Origin: Nitrospirillum amazonense
GTDB lineage: Bacteria > Pseudomonadota > Alphaproteobacteria > Azospirillales > Azospirillaceae
Length of the DNA stretch: 64,000 nt
Reading direction: 5' to 3'
Assembly: GCF_007828045.1 (NCBI RefSeq)
Contig: NZ_VITN01000004.1
Location: forward strand, 186,001 to 250,000
Shown here: positions 1 to 8,596 of the stretch, piece by piece
Layout: each line of letters opens with the position of its first letter
How positions within the stretch are numbered: position 1 is the first letter of the stretch
Program-made: the position numbers and the translations under genes
Notes under the pieces: generated by a model
What the model was told of the DNA's origin: nothing
Seen by the model: only the letters and a program-made list of their open reading frames with translations
Databases searched by the model: none

Positions 1-2
1 AC

Positions 3-440
3 ATCCGCCTGTGCGAGGAGCTGTTCTCCGCCGCCAAGGGGGAGTTCAAGCACCTGGAGTATTTCTACTTCCACAACTGTGTCTATGAGGGCGTGTGGAA
101 AGACAACCGCCGCCGGCGGACGGAACAGATGTCGACCTTCGACGTGCTGCACACCTATCCGGCGGACTACAAGCTGATCTTCGTGGGCGACGCCAGCATG
201 AGCCCCTATGAGATCACCCACGCCGGCGGGGCGGTGGAGCACTGGAACCAGGAGGCGGGGCAGGTGTGGCTGCGGCGTCTGCTGGACGTCTACCGCCGCG
301 CCATCTGGCTGAACCCGGTCAGCGAAGGCTATTGGCCCTACACCGCCAGCGTCGGCCTGATTAAAAATTTGATGGAGGGCCGCATGTATCCCCTGACCCT
401 GCAGGGGCTGGAGGCGGGCATGCGGGAACTTAGCCATTGA
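3..440 (+). CDS. VWA-domain CoxE-like protein, C-terminal part
   Basis: The reading frame is open from the left edge, so only the last 145 residues are visible. They resemble the C-terminal half of CoxE-type von Willebrand A proteins: a region around YFYFHNCVYEGVW, then FDVLHTYPADYKLIFVGDAS, SPYEI and WNQEAG. Proteins of this family usually sit beside a MoxR-type AAA ATPase and are thought to help cofactor insertion or complex maturation; that partner would lie upstream, outside the window. The gene ends in TGA and is followed by a GC-rich hairpin before the isocitrate dehydrogenase gene. The family call rests on overall pattern, since the N-terminal MIDAS residues are not visible. Confidence 0.7.
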   Translation: MRLCEELFSAAKGEFKHLEYFYFHNCVYEGVWKDNRRRRTEQMSTFDVLHTYPADYKLIFVGDASMSPYEITHAGGAVEHWNQEAGQVWLRRLLDVYRRAIWLNPVSEGYWPYTASVGLIKNLMEGRMYPLTLQGLEAGMRELSH

Positions 441-456
441 TTTATTAACGTTTCTT

Positions 457-494
457 GGCGCCCGCCCCCGCAAGTGCAGGGGGGCAGGGGCGCC
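457..494 (+). terminator. GC-rich hairpin after the VWA gene
   Basis: The left arm GGCGCCCGCCCCC pairs imperfectly with a right arm ending GGGGCGCC across a short loop. It lies 17 nt past the stop codon, which suits a transcription end. No T-run follows, so it is a weak intrinsic terminator candidate at best. Confidence 0.35.
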
Positions 495-641
495 CAAAGC
501 ACAGTTGCCGCGCGGTGCATCCCGGCATAGTGTCCGCGCGGGCTCAAAACTTTTGAACCCAGGACGCGGGAGCTCCTCCCGAACCGCGCCATGTCCCCCG
601 ATGGTTGGGGAAAGGCGCCAGTGCCAAGGATGAAAGAGAAG

Positions 642-2093
642 ATGAATTCTCCGACCAAGATCACCATCGCGCGCGGCGACGGTATCGGCCCCGAGATCAT
701 GGACGCTACCCTCGAGGTGTTGGCCGCCAGCGGCGCCAACCTCGAGTATGAGGAAATCCAGATCGGCGAGAGCGTCTATCGCCGCGGCATCATGAACGGC
801 ATGGAGCCCAGCGCCTGGGAAAGCCTGCGCCGCACCAAGGTGTTCCTGAAGGCCCCCATCACCACCCCGCAGGGCGGCGGCTACAAGTCGCTGAACGTGA
901 CCATCCGCGGCGCCTTGGGCCTGTACGCCAACATCCGCCCCTGCGTCTCCTACTCCCCCTTCGTCGCCACCAAGCACCCGTCCATGGACGTGGTCATCGT
1001 GCGTGAGAATGAGGAAGACCTGTACGCCGGCATCGAATACCGCCAGACGCAGGACGTGACCCAGGCGGTGAAGCTGATCTCCCGCCCCGGGTCGGAAAAG
1101 ATCATCCGCTACGCCTTCGAATACGCGCGGGCCAACCATCGCCGCAAGGTGACGGCCTTCGTGAAGGACAACATCATGAAGATCTCCGATGGCCTGTTCC
1201 ATCGGGTCTTCGATGAGATCGCCGCCGAGTACCCGGACATCGAGGCGGAGAGCATGATCGTCGACATCGGCGCCGCCCGTCTGGCAGACACGCCGGAGCA
1301 CTTCGACGTCATCGTCACCCTGAACCTGTACGGCGACATCATTTCCGATATCGCCGCCCAGATCACCGGCTCGGTCGGCCTGGCCGGCTCCTCCAACATC
1401 GGTGACCAGTGCGCCATGTTCGAGGCCATCCACGGTTCCGCCCCCACCATCGCCGGCAAGGGCATCGCCAACCCGTCGGGCTTGCTGCTGGCCTCGGTCA
1501 TGATGCTGGTCCACATCGGCCAGTCGGAAGCGGCCGAGCGCATCCATAACGCCTGGCTGAAGATGATCGAGGACGGCATCCACACCGTCGATATCTTCAA
1601 GCGCGGCGTCAGCAAGGCCCGCATCGGCACCCGCGATTTCGCCGCCAATCTGGTCGATCGCCTGGGCGACCGCCCGGCCACCCTGGTGCCCGCCAGCTAC
1701 CCGGCCGGCGTCGCCAGCAGCTTCAGCGGCATCGCCCTGAAGGGCGCCCCGGCCCAGGCCAAGAAGCTGGTGGGCGTGGACGTGTTCCTGGAGCGCAAGG
1801 GCGGCAACGGCGACGACATGGCCGCGCTGTTCCAGCCGCTGCTCCCCGCCGGCCTGAAGCTGGTGATGGTGTCCAACCGTGGCCAGAAGGTGTGGCCGGA
1901 CGGCGCGCCGGAAACCTTCTGCACCGACCACTGGCGCTGCCGCGTCATGGCCGATGGCGCCGATGAGCTGAAGCACGGCCAGGTGGCCGAACTGCTGGCC
2001 CGTGTCGCCAAGGAAGGGCTGGATTTCGTCCAGAGTTCCAACCTCTACACCTTCGACGGCGCCAACGGCTTCTCGGCCGCCGCCGGTCAGTAA
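642..2093 (+). CDS. icd: NADP-dependent isocitrate dehydrogenase (Thermus/Rickettsia-type, with C-terminal extension)
   Basis: Oxidative decarboxylation of isocitrate to 2-oxoglutarate in the cytosolic TCA cycle. The 483-residue protein carries GDGIGPEI near the N terminus, the substrate-binding stretch SLNVTIRGALGLYANIRP, VRENEEDLYAGIE, and the late motif NLYGDIISDIAAQ with IHGSAPTIAGKGIANP. After the beta-decarboxylating dehydrogenase core (about residues 1-340) comes an extra domain of roughly 140 residues, as in the Thermus thermophilus-type enzyme. ATG 642 follows AAAGAG; an in-frame ATG at 630 and a GTG/ATG further upstream are possible but would add a non-conserved leader. A second isocitrate dehydrogenase of another subfamily lies 1 kb away on the other strand. 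NADP rather than NAD use is inferred from the subfamily. Confidence 0.9.
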   Translation: MNSPTKITIARGDGIGPEIMDATLEVLAASGANLEYEEIQIGESVYRRGIMNGMEPSAWESLRRTKVFLKAPITTPQGGGYKSLNVTIRGALGLYANIRPCVSYSPFVATKHPSMDVVIVRENEEDLYAGIEYRQTQDVTQAVKLISRPGSEKIIRYAFEYARANHRRKVTAFVKDNIMKISDGLFHRVFDEIAAEYPDIEAESMIVDIGAARLADTPEHFDVIVTLNLYGDIISDIAAQITGSVGLAGSSNIGDQCAMFEAIHGSAPTIAGKGIANPSGLLLASVMMLVHIGQSEAAERIHNAWLKMIEDGIHTVDIFKRGVSKARIGTRDFAANLVDRLGDRPATLVPASYPAGVASSFSGIALKGAPAQAKKLVGVDVFLERKGGNGDDMAALFQPLLPAGLKLVMVSNRGQKVWPDGAPETFCTDHWRCRVMADGADELKHGQVAELLARVAKEGLDFVQSSNLYTFDGANGFSAAAGQ

Positions 2094-2104
2094 GTGCGTT
2101 AGGT

Positions 2105-2142
2105 GGCGGGCATGGGAGCGTTCCCATGCCCGTCGCCATTTT
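2105..2142 (+). terminator. Intrinsic terminator of icd
   Basis: A perfect 11-bp stem (CGGGCATGGGA with TCCCATGCCCG, 2107-2117 and 2122-2132) closes a 4-nt loop and is followed by ATTTT. It lies 14 nt past the icd stop. Confidence 0.8.
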
Positions 2143-2284
2143 GGGGCGCCCGTTCCCTCTTAACTCCCCTTTAATAGGGGATGAACGAGAGTGGGCCCGC
2201 TAGGAATAGTGGCCATGCCTGGGATATACCCACAAAGGAGAGGGGTGGCGGCTTTCCCTAGGCTGCCTGCGGATCTTCGGCGTG

Positions 2285-2320
2285 GATTCTGTATCCGCGG
2301 TCAAAAAACGAGTCGGAATC
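2285..2320 (+). promoter_or_regulatory. Cluster of three GANTC sites upstream of gcrA
   Basis: GATTC (2285-2289), GAGTC (2310-2314) and GAATC (2316-2320) fall within 36 bp. GANTC is the target of the alphaproteobacterial cell-cycle methyltransferase CcrM, and GcrA acts preferentially at methylated GANTC-bearing promoters. The cluster is 163 nt before the gcrA start, in the 389-bp icd-gcrA interval, which otherwise holds only the icd terminator and no convincing gene. It suggests methylation-dependent, possibly autoregulatory, control of gcrA. Confidence 0.5.
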
Positions 2321-2482
2321 ACCTGTTCAGGCTTTGGCAAGTTTGGTAGTGTCACAGGCATCTCGATACCAAATCTTGTTGGTGGGAATTTCCCGGTATC
2401 GACTGCTGGAGCGGGACGCTCGGCGGTGACGGCATGTTTTTGCGCGCCCGCCGATCTCGGGGGCTAAGGAGCGAGGGCTTCG

Positions 2483-2863
2483 ATGGAAGAAGAAAAAGCG
2501 TCGATGAGTTGGACTGACGAGCGTATCGAGCGCCTGCGCCAGCTGTGGGGCCAGGGCATGAGCGCCAGCGAGATCGCCGATCTGTTGGGCAACGTGACCC
2601 GGAACGCGGTGATCGGCAAGGCGCACCGGCTGGGCCTGTCGGGCCGGCCGTCGCCCATCAAGAAGAAGCCCACGCGGGGTGCCACCATCCTGTCGCTGAA
2701 CGAGCGCATGTGCAAATGGCCGGTGGGCGACCCCAAGCACGCCGATTTCCATTTCTGCGGCTGCCCCTCGCTGCCCGGCATGCCCTACTGCCGTGAGCAC
2801 GCGCAGATGGCCTACCAGCCCGCCAAGAAGCGGGATGACGAGCGCAAGCTGGTCATGGCCTGA
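2483..2863 (+). CDS. gcrA: GcrA cell-cycle regulator
   Basis: A 126-residue GcrA-family protein. The N-terminal DNA-binding domain is classic: MSWTDERIERLRQLW, then SASEIADLLG and TRNAVIGKAHRLGLSGRP. The C-terminal sigma70-interaction part has the conserved CKWPVGDPKHADFHFCGC and PYCREH. In Caulobacter GcrA binds sigma70 and activates CcrM-methylated promoters during S phase; the same role is inferred here. ATG 2483 has AAGGAG 11 nt upstream; ATG 2504 would begin exactly at the conserved MSWTDER and is equally plausible. The gene is monocistronic, with its own terminator and an upstream GANTC cluster. Confidence 0.93.
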   Translation: MEEEKASMSWTDERIERLRQLWGQGMSASEIADLLGNVTRNAVIGKAHRLGLSGRPSPIKKKPTRGATILSLNERMCKWPVGDPKHADFHFCGCPSLPGMPYCREHAQMAYQPAKKRDDERKLVMA

Positions 2864-2888
2864 GGCTGTTTCGCATACGGAATTAAGC

Positions 2889-2920
2889 GACCCCCGCCGG
2901 CGACGGCGGGGGTTTCGTAT
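2889..2920 (+). terminator. Intrinsic terminator of gcrA
   Basis: CCCCCGCCG (2891-2899), loop GCGA, then CGGCGGGGG (2904-2912) forms a perfect 9-bp stem followed by TTTCGTATTT. Confidence 0.85.
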
Positions 2921-3001
2921 TTGGGGCTAAGGTTCGGGAAATTCGCCGCGACGATAGACCGGCACCACCACGGCCGTCGATGACAACAGCCTTCCGGACA
3001 A

Positions 3002-3032
3002 ACAAAACGCCGGGCGGTGGTGCCGCCCGGCG
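3002..3032 (-). terminator. Intrinsic terminator of the second isocitrate dehydrogenase gene
   Basis: On the minus strand the perfect stem CGCCGGGCGG/CCGCCCGGCG (3008-3017 with 3023-3032, 5-nt loop) is followed by TTTTGTTTG. It lies about 40 nt past the stop of the minus-strand gene. Confidence 0.85.
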
Positions 3033-3073
3033 TCTCTGTCACATTGGAACCGTCAGGGGAACCGTCAGGTGCC

Positions 3074-4297
3074 TCAGGCGGCGAAGCCCATGGCCTTGCG
3101 CAGGTTCTCGTCCAGCTTGGCCAGGAAGTCCTGGGTGGTCAGCCAGGGCTGGTCCGGGCCGATCAGGATGGCCAGGTCCTTGGTCATGAAGCCGGACTCG
3201 ACCGTCTCCACGCACACCTTCTCCAGCGTCTTGGCGAAGTTGGTGACCTCCGGCGTGCCGTCGAACTGGCCGCGGTAGGACAGGCCCTGCGTCCAGGCGA
3301 AGATGGAGGCGATGGGGTTGGTGGAGGTGGGGCGGCCCTTCTGGTGCTCACGATAGTGGCGGGTCACCGTGCCGTGGGCGGCCTCGGCCTCCACGGTCTT
3401 GCCGTCGGGGGTCAGCAGCACCGAGGTCATCAGGCCCAGCGAGCCGAAGCCCTGGGCCACGGTGTCGGACTGCACGTCACCATCGTAGTTCTTGCAGGCC
3501 CAGACGAAGGCGCCGTCCCACTTCAGGGCGGAGGCGACCATGTCGTCGATCAGGCGGTGCTCGTAGACGATGCCCTTGGCCTTGAAGCGCTCGGCGAACT
3601 CGGCGTCGAAGATTTCCTGGAAGATGTCCTTGAAGCGGCCGTCATAGGCCTTGAGGATCGTGTTCTTCGTGGACAGGTACACCGGGTAGCCGCGCTGCAG
3701 GCCGTAGTTGAAGCACGCGCGGGCGAAGCCGGCGATCGATTCGTCCAGGTTGTACATGCCCATGGCCACGCCGGCCTCGGGGAACTTGAACACGTCGTAG
3801 GTGATGGCCTCGCCACCGTCGTCGGGCGTGAAGGTCATGGTCAGCTTGCCGGCGCCGGGCACCTTGAAATCGGTGGCGCGGTACTGGTCGCCGAAGGCGT
3901 GGCGGCCGATGACGATGGGCTTGGTCCAGCCCGGCACCAGGCGCGGCACGTTCTTGCAGATGATGGGCTCACGGAAGACGGTGCCGCCCAGGATGTTGCG
4001 GATGGTGCCGTTGGGCGACTTCCACATCTTCTTCAGGCTGAACTCGGCCACGCGGGCCTCGTCCGGGGTGATGGTCGCGCACTTCACGCCCACGCCGTAC
4101 TTCTTGATGGCCTCGGCCGCGTCCACGGTCACCTGGTCGTTGGTGGCGTCGCGATGCTCGATGCCCAGGTCGAAGTACTTCAGGTCGATGTCGAGGTAGG
4201 GCAGGATCAGCTTGTCTTTGATGAACTGCCAAATGATGCGGGTCATCTCATCGCCATCAAGCTCGACGACGGGATTGGCAACCTTGATCTTCTGCAT
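3074..4297 (-). CDS. icd: NADP-dependent isocitrate dehydrogenase (eukaryotic-like homodimeric type)
   Basis: A 407-residue enzyme of the eukaryotic/alphaproteobacterial homodimeric subfamily: [19 protein letters not shown] at the N terminus, [30 protein letters not shown] for substrate binding, TGxxKxY-type [18 protein letters not shown], and the metal site around [22 protein letters not shown]. It ends with a glycine-alanine tail. ATG 4297 has AAGG 8 nt upstream; a TTG six bases further upstream is unlikely. Together with the 642-2093 gene it gives the cell two isocitrate dehydrogenases of different lineages, opposite each other around gcrA. This type is the usual TCA-cycle enzyme in Rhodospirillales, so the other may be the accessory one (inference). 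Confidence 0.94.
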   Translation of the reverse strand: MQKIKVANPVVELDGDEMTRIIWQFIKDKLILPYLDIDLKYFDLGIEHRDATNDQVTVDAAEAIKKYGVGVKCATITPDEARVAEFSLKKMWKSPNGTIRNILGGTVFREPIICKNVPRLVPGWTKPIVIGRHAFGDQYRATDFKVPGAGKLTMTFTPDDGGEAITYDVFKFPEAGVAMGMYNLDESIAGFARACFNYGLQRGYPVYLSTKNTILKAYDGRFKDIFQEIFDAEFAERFKAKGIVYEHRLIDDMVASALKWDGAFVWACKNYDGDVQSDTVAQGFGSLGLMTSVLLTPDGKTVEAEAAHGTVTRHYREHQKGRPTSTNPIASIFAWTQGLSYRGQFDGTPEVTNFAKTLEKVCVETVESGFMTKDLAILIGPDQPWLTTQDFLAKLDENLRKAMGFAA

Positions 4298-4539
4298 TCT
4301 CAATGCCTTCTGCGTATAGGTAATTTTATGACAGCCGGCGCCGCGTTTGAGCGCGCCTCGATATGCCAGAACCGTTTCCCGGGTAAGAAACGGCCGCGAT
4401 TGGGCGACCAGTATATCGGACGGCCGGTATAAGAGCCCATTCGGGCCCCGCGATCAAGCAAGCGGGGCGGGGAACCGGCGTGCGGTCCCCGCAACGGTGT
4501 CCCCCCGCATGAACCAGGCCCGGCCGCCCTTGAAACCGG

Positions 4540-5124
4540 CTACAGCCGTTCCACCGCGATCTTCTGCAGGGCGTCCGGGGCCCGGCGCAGCGCCGGCAGG
4601 ATGGCGTGGACGCTGTCAACGAAGGTGAAATAACTCTCGATTTCGCCACGACCGAAACCGGTGGCGCGGATGTGGGTCAGCAGGTCGCGCAGCGGATCCC
4701 AGTAGCCGCCGATATTGGCGATGACCACCGGCTTGTCGTGCAGGCCCAACTGGCGCCAGGTGATGATCTCGAACGCCTCGTCCAGGGTGCCCAGGCCGCC
4801 CGGCATGACGACGAAGGCGTCGGACTTCTCCACCATCATGCGCTTGCGCGTGTGCATGCTGTCCACGACGTGCAACTCGGTCAGGCCGCCGTGGTCCACC
4901 TCGCGCACCTGGATATGGTCGGGGATGATGCCCACCACCTCGCTGCCCGCCGCCAGGGCGGCATCGGCGGTGATGCCCATCAGGCCCACGCGGCCGCCGC
5001 CATAGACCAGCCGCAGGCCGGCGTTGCCGATCAGGGTGCCCAGGTCGTGGGCGGCCTTCTTGTATTCCTCCGACACCTGGCCCGAGGACCCGCAATAGAC
5101 ACAGACGCTACGCACCTTGGACAT
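4540..5124 (-). CDS. LOG family protein (cytokinin riboside 5'-monophosphate phosphoribohydrolase-like, TIGR00730)
   Basis: A 194-residue Rossmann-fold protein. It shows VCVYCGSS at the start, VYGGGRVGLMG, and the diagnostic PGGLGTLDEAFE with the upstream MHTRKRMM. These are the catalytic and nucleotide-binding motifs of the LOG (Lonely guy) family, which hydrolyses nucleoside 5'-monophosphates to base and ribose phosphate. In bacteria this can mean AMP or pyrimidine/purine nucleotide salvage as well as cytokinin activation. ATG 5124 is preferred over ATG 5133 because AAGGA lies 8 nt upstream. It appears monocistronic. Confidence 0.9.
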   Translation of the reverse strand: MSKVRSVCVYCGSSGQVSEEYKKAAHDLGTLIGNAGLRLVYGGGRVGLMGITADAALAAGSEVVGIIPDHIQVREVDHGGLTELHVVDSMHTRKRMMVEKSDAFVVMPGGLGTLDEAFEIITWRQLGLHDKPVVIANIGGYWDPLRDLLTHIRATGFGRGEIESYFTFVDSVHAILPALRRAPDALQKIAVERL

Positions 5125-5384
5125 TCCTCTCATCCTTATGGAACGGACGGGCTTATGGAACGGGCGGGATGGGCTTCAGCCACCTCATCCCCGCCCCGGA
5201 TGCCGCCGTCCGATGACCGCCAGCGGGGCTTGCCGGACGGGTGACGGCCCGTTACACCATCCTTGCGAGCCGACTGCAAGCCATCCGGCAGGCCGTGCAA
5301 GGCAGCGGATGGCATTAGGCGACCCGGACGGGTGGCGGGCAAGGCCATAGAGATAAGTGGTTACAATCAGGGCAGGAGAGAAGA

Positions 5385-5888
5385 ATGCCGCGTGCTTTTC
5401 GTGATGTCCCGCAAGCCTTTCGCGCCGGTTCCGCCGTGCGTGTCGCCGCCGGCCTGGCCCTGGCCGCCGCCCTTCTGGGGGGCAGCGTCGCCCACGCCGC
5501 GCTGGACCCGGCGGAAATCGTCAAGGCCCGCCAGCAGGACATGAAAAAGCTGGGCGGCGGCATGAAGGTGTTCATGGGCTATCTGAAGGATGACAAGGGC
5601 ACCGCCCAGGACGTGGCCGCCGCCGCCGCCGCCATGGAGGCCGTGACCAAGGGCCTGCCCGACCAGTTCACCGAGGGCACGGCCGTGGGGGTGGGCGAAA
5701 GCGAGGCCCTGCCCGCGATCTGGCAGGAGAACGCCAAGTTCCGCCAGGGCTTCACCGACCTGGCCCAGGCGCTGGACAAGATCCTGGCCCTGCCGGCCAC
5801 CGCCGACAAGGCCGCCATCGGCCCGGCGGTGCAGGCCGTGGGTGGCACCTGCAAGCAGTGCCACGAGACCTACCGGCAGAAGAAGTAA
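5385..5888 (+). CDS. Cytochrome c'-type (c556) haem protein
   Basis: A 167-residue periplasmic cytochrome of the c'/c556 four-helix-bundle family. A signal peptide spans about residues 1-38 (hydrophobic GLALAAALLGGSVAHA, then ALDP). The single haem-binding CKQCH lies ten residues from the C terminus, as is diagnostic for this family. A c' fold binds small ligands (NO, CO) or shuttles electrons. The next gene, a cytochrome b561, starts 8 nt downstream, so the two form a probable electron-transfer pair: membrane b-haem donor and periplasmic c-haem acceptor. Confidence 0.88.
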   Translation: MPRAFRDVPQAFRAGSAVRVAAGLALAAALLGGSVAHAALDPAEIVKARQQDMKKLGGGMKVFMGYLKDDKGTAQDVAAAAAAMEAVTKGLPDQFTEGTAVGVGESEALPAIWQENAKFRQGFTDLAQALDKILALPATADKAAIGPAVQAVGGTCKQCHETYRQKK

Positions 5889-5895
5889 GCCGGGC

Positions 5896-6633
5896 ATGAT
5901 GCCCGCGGATCAGGGCGGGCTCCCGGGGGCGCGCATCCCCATCTGGGACCTGCCCATCCGGCTGTTCCACTGGCTGCTGGTCGCCGACCTGGCCGGGCTG
6001 TGGTGGACGGCCACCCATGACGATCTGGCCCTGCATTTCAAGCTGGGCTATGGCGCCCTGGCCCTGCTGCTGTTCCGCCTGTTCTGGGGTGTGGTGGGCA
6101 GCGACCAGGCGCGCTTCGCCCGCTTCCTGAAGGGGCCGGCGGCGGTCCTGCGCCATGTGCGCCACATGGCGGCGCCCGGTCCCCTGCCGGTGGAGCGGGG
6201 GCACAACGCCCTGGGCGGCTGGGCCGTGGTCGTCCTGCTGCTGGTGCTGCTGGCCCAGGTGGGGACCGGCCTGTTCGCCGTGGACGACGACGGGATGGAG
6301 GAGGGACCGCTGGCCCACCGTGTCAGCGGATCGGTCGCCAAGCTGGCGCGCCGCCTGCACCATATGAACTTCAGCCTGATCCAGGGGGTGGTGGCCATCC
6401 ACGTGGTGGCGGTGCTGTTCTATCTGGTGGTCAAGCGCGAGAACCTGGTGCTCCCCATGGTCACGGGGTGGAAACGCCTTACCTTGCTGCCCGATGGCGA
6501 ACAGGGCCCCAAAGACGCCCGGGGGGAGACGCCCGGGGGACGGGAGGGCCATGGCTGGGTCCCGCTATGGCGGGCCGGTCTGTTGGCCGCCATCGCCGCC
6601 GGATTGGTGGCGGGTCTGGTCGTTTTCGCCTGA
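5896..6633 (+). CDS. Cytochrome b561 family membrane protein
   Basis: A 245-residue membrane protein with the opening IWDLPIRLFHWLL typical of bacterial cytochrome b561/Ni-hydrogenase b-subunit-like proteins. Histidines positioned for haem ligation occur in LFHW, HFKLGY, RRLHHMNF and VVAIHVVAV. There are about four core helices plus a C-terminal hydrophobic segment (LLAAIAAGLVAGLVVF). Two adjacent ATGs (5896, 5899) are possible starts; the Shine-Dalgarno is weak, and coupling to the c556 gene 8 nt upstream is likely. It probably passes electrons between quinol and the periplasmic cytochrome. Confidence 0.85.
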   Translation: MMPADQGGLPGARIPIWDLPIRLFHWLLVADLAGLWWTATHDDLALHFKLGYGALALLLFRLFWGVVGSDQARFARFLKGPAAVLRHVRHMAAPGPLPVERGHNALGGWAVVVLLLVLLAQVGTGLFAVDDDGMEEGPLAHRVSGSVAKLARRLHHMNFSLIQGVVAIHVVAVLFYLVVKRENLVLPMVTGWKRLTLLPDGEQGPKDARGETPGGREGHGWVPLWRAGLLAAIAAGLVAGLVVFA

Positions 6634-6786
6634 CGCGGCGATCTTCCAGGCTTGATCGCGTGGGCGCCGCCGGGCTATTCCGGGGTGCACCCGGCATCGT
6701 ATCCAAGATCGTTGGCAAGATCGTTGGGGGGCTCATGAACCGGCGGCCGGGGGTCAGCCGCCGGGTGAATGACAAAGGAACCGACT

Positions 6787-7803
6787 GTGACGCAGAACAA
6801 GGTCATTGCCGCCGTTGTCGGCGTGGGCGCGCTGGCGCTGCTGGTCTGGGGCTTGTCCCACATGCAGGCCGACCGCACCGCCGGCACGACGCAAACCCCC
6901 GCCCCGGCCGTGGCCGAGGCCCCGTCCGGCCCCAGCGCGGTTCCCACCTTCGATGTGGTGCGGGTCAGCCCGGACGGTACGGCGGTCATCGCCGGCCGCG
7001 CCATGCCGGGCGCCGCCGTCACCATCTCCGACGGTGACAAGGAACTGGGCACCGTCACCGCCGACAAGCGCGGCGAGTGGGTGCTGACCCCCACCCAGGC
7101 GCTGACCCCCGGCTCCCGCACCCTGTCCTTGAAGATGAAGACGGCGGAAGGCGCCGAGGTCGCGGCCGATGAGACGGTGACCCTGGTGGTGCCGGACGCC
7201 AAGCGCGACATCGCCGGCCGCAAGCAGAACGAGACCGGCGGGGCGCTGGCCGTCGTCACCCCGCGCCAGGGCGGCAGCCGCGTGCTGCAGAGCCCGGTCA
7301 AGACCGACAAGTCGCTGGCCGTCGCCATCGACACCATCGACTACAACCGCGCCGGCGCCGTCACCGTGGGCGGCGACGCCCCGCCCAAGGCGGAGGTGCA
7401 GCTGTACCTGGACAACACTCTGGTGGGCCACGCCACGGCGGACCTGCAGGGCCGCTGGTCCATCACCCCGGAGCGCCTGGTCGATCCCGGCCGCTACACC
7501 CTGCGCGCGGACCAGGTGGGGGCCGACGGCAAGGTGGCCGCCCGCGCCGAGGTGACGTTCGAGCGCCAGCCCATCGCCGACAGCGACAGCCGCGCCGTGG
7601 TGGTGGTGGCCGGCAACAACCTGTGGACCCTGGCCCGCCACCTCTATGGCGAGGGCATCCAGTACACCACCATCTTCGACGCCAACCAGGACCAGATCCG
7701 CGATCCCAACCTGATCTACCCCGGCCAGATCTTCATCCTGCCCACCACCAACGGGCAGGCGAACGGCGCGCAGGGTGCCGGCGGCGCCGGCGGGCATCAC
7801 TGA
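6787..7803 (+). CDS. Membrane-anchored LysM-domain protein with bacterial Ig-like segments
   Basis: A 338-residue protein. An N-terminal hydrophobic segment (VIAAVVGVGALALLVWG) acts as signal or anchor. It is followed by an Ala/Pro linker and two Ig-like beta segments: one around GRAMPGAAVTISDGDKELG, the other around GDAPPKAEVQLYLDNTLVG. A C-terminal LysM domain follows (VAGNNLWTLARHLYGEGIQYTTIF, then DPNLIYPGQIFILP). LysM binds peptidoglycan, so a cell-wall-linked periplasmic role is expected. GTG 6787 is chosen because AAAGGA lies 7 nt upstream; the in-frame ATG at 6769 has no ribosome site. It ends in a Gly/Ala/His-rich tail. Confidence 0.85.
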   Translation: MTQNKVIAAVVGVGALALLVWGLSHMQADRTAGTTQTPAPAVAEAPSGPSAVPTFDVVRVSPDGTAVIAGRAMPGAAVTISDGDKELGTVTADKRGEWVLTPTQALTPGSRTLSLKMKTAEGAEVAADETVTLVVPDAKRDIAGRKQNETGGALAVVTPRQGGSRVLQSPVKTDKSLAVAIDTIDYNRAGAVTVGGDAPPKAEVQLYLDNTLVGHATADLQGRWSITPERLVDPGRYTLRADQVGADGKVAARAEVTFERQPIADSDSRAVVVVAGNNLWTLARHLYGEGIQYTTIFDANQDQIRDPNLIYPGQIFILPTTNGQANGAQGAGGAGGHH

Positions 7804-7816
7804 GCGTGCTCGCAAA

Positions 7817-7852
7817 GAAAACGCCCCGGGGAGCGATCTCCGGGGCGTTTTA
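7817..7852 (+). terminator. Bidirectional intrinsic terminator
   Basis: An A-rich left flank, a stem AACGCCCCGG pairing with CCGGGGCGTT (loop of about 12 nt, partly paired) and a T-rich right flank. It sits between the LysM gene and the convergent hypothetical gene and can serve both strands. Confidence 0.85.
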
Positions 7853-7885
7853 ACTTTGGGGGGCCTTTGGGGGGCACGGCTGGCC

Positions 7886-8350
7886 TTACAAATAGCTGCC
7901 GAAAATCCGCAGGTACGGCCGCGCCTCCTGGATGAACTGCACCGTCTCGTACATCAGGTTGGTCAGGCTGACATGGCCCGGCACGTCCTGCTGGCTCAGC
8001 ACCAGCACCTTCTGCTGTTCGTCGACGATGAAGCGGGCGGTGCGCAGGCTGGCCGTGGCGCGCAGGATGGACTGAAGCTTGGCGCGCTTCTCCGGCGCCT
8101 CGATGGTATAGGGCAGGAAGCCGACCTCGGCCCAGATCTGGAACAGGGTGCTCTCGTCCTGCGGCGTGATCGAGACGTGGAACAGCAGGCCGTCCAGATA
8201 GAAATGGTGGCGGGAGGGGGAGCGGTGGCGGTTCAGCTGGACCGTACCGTCCTCGCCGAACAGCAGGGCGTCCTTGCCCAGGGGCAGGCCCGCCTGGGCG
8301 CTCTGCGCCAAGCCGGCTAGGTTTTGGACGGTGACGATCGCCTGTTCCAT
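7886..8350 (-). CDS. Conserved hypothetical protein
   Basis: A 154-residue soluble protein with no signal peptide or membrane segment and no motif I can assign. It contains LLFGEDGTVQLN, HHFYLDGLLFHVSI, VGFLPYTIEAPEKR and VLVLSQQDVPGH. The alternating strand/helix pattern and small size are reminiscent of YbjN or type III chaperone-like folds, but this is only an impression. ATG 8350 is the first start. It is convergent with the LysM gene and divergent from the flavin monooxygenase gene. The composition matches the surrounding chromosome. Confidence 0.7.
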   Translation of the reverse strand: MEQAIVTVQNLAGLAQSAQAGLPLGKDALLFGEDGTVQLNRHRSPSRHHFYLDGLLFHVSITPQDESTLFQIWAEVGFLPYTIEAPEKRAKLQSILRATASLRTARFIVDEQQKVLVLSQQDVPGHVSLTNLMYETVQFIQEARPYLRIFGSYL

Positions 8351-8596
8351 TGACTGAACGCCCTCTCAATGCTTTTAGCGCCGGTTCGGCAGCAGAACAA
8401 ACCGGCGTCATGCTTACCCTCAGGCGCCGTTGGCCGTCCACCTTAATCCCGGGGGCCGGCTTGTCGTGAAGGCGCCCTATTGCCAAGGTGCGCATTGCGG
8501 CGCGCGTGAAGCGGGAGCATATCGGCAGAGAACTAACAAGAAGTAAGCGGCCAGTTCCTGGAACGTGGTGGGGAAACGGGGTGGGAGGACGCGGAC

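Noticed and set aside
2282-2467. 61-codon frame between icd and gcrA
   Set aside because: No ribosome site, and it overlaps the GANTC cluster; more likely regulatory DNA.
3017-4432. 471-codon plus-strand frame opposite the second icd
   Set aside because: Antisense shadow of a clear enzyme gene in GC-rich DNA; composition (Gly/Ala/Val/His/Gln) is non-protein-like.
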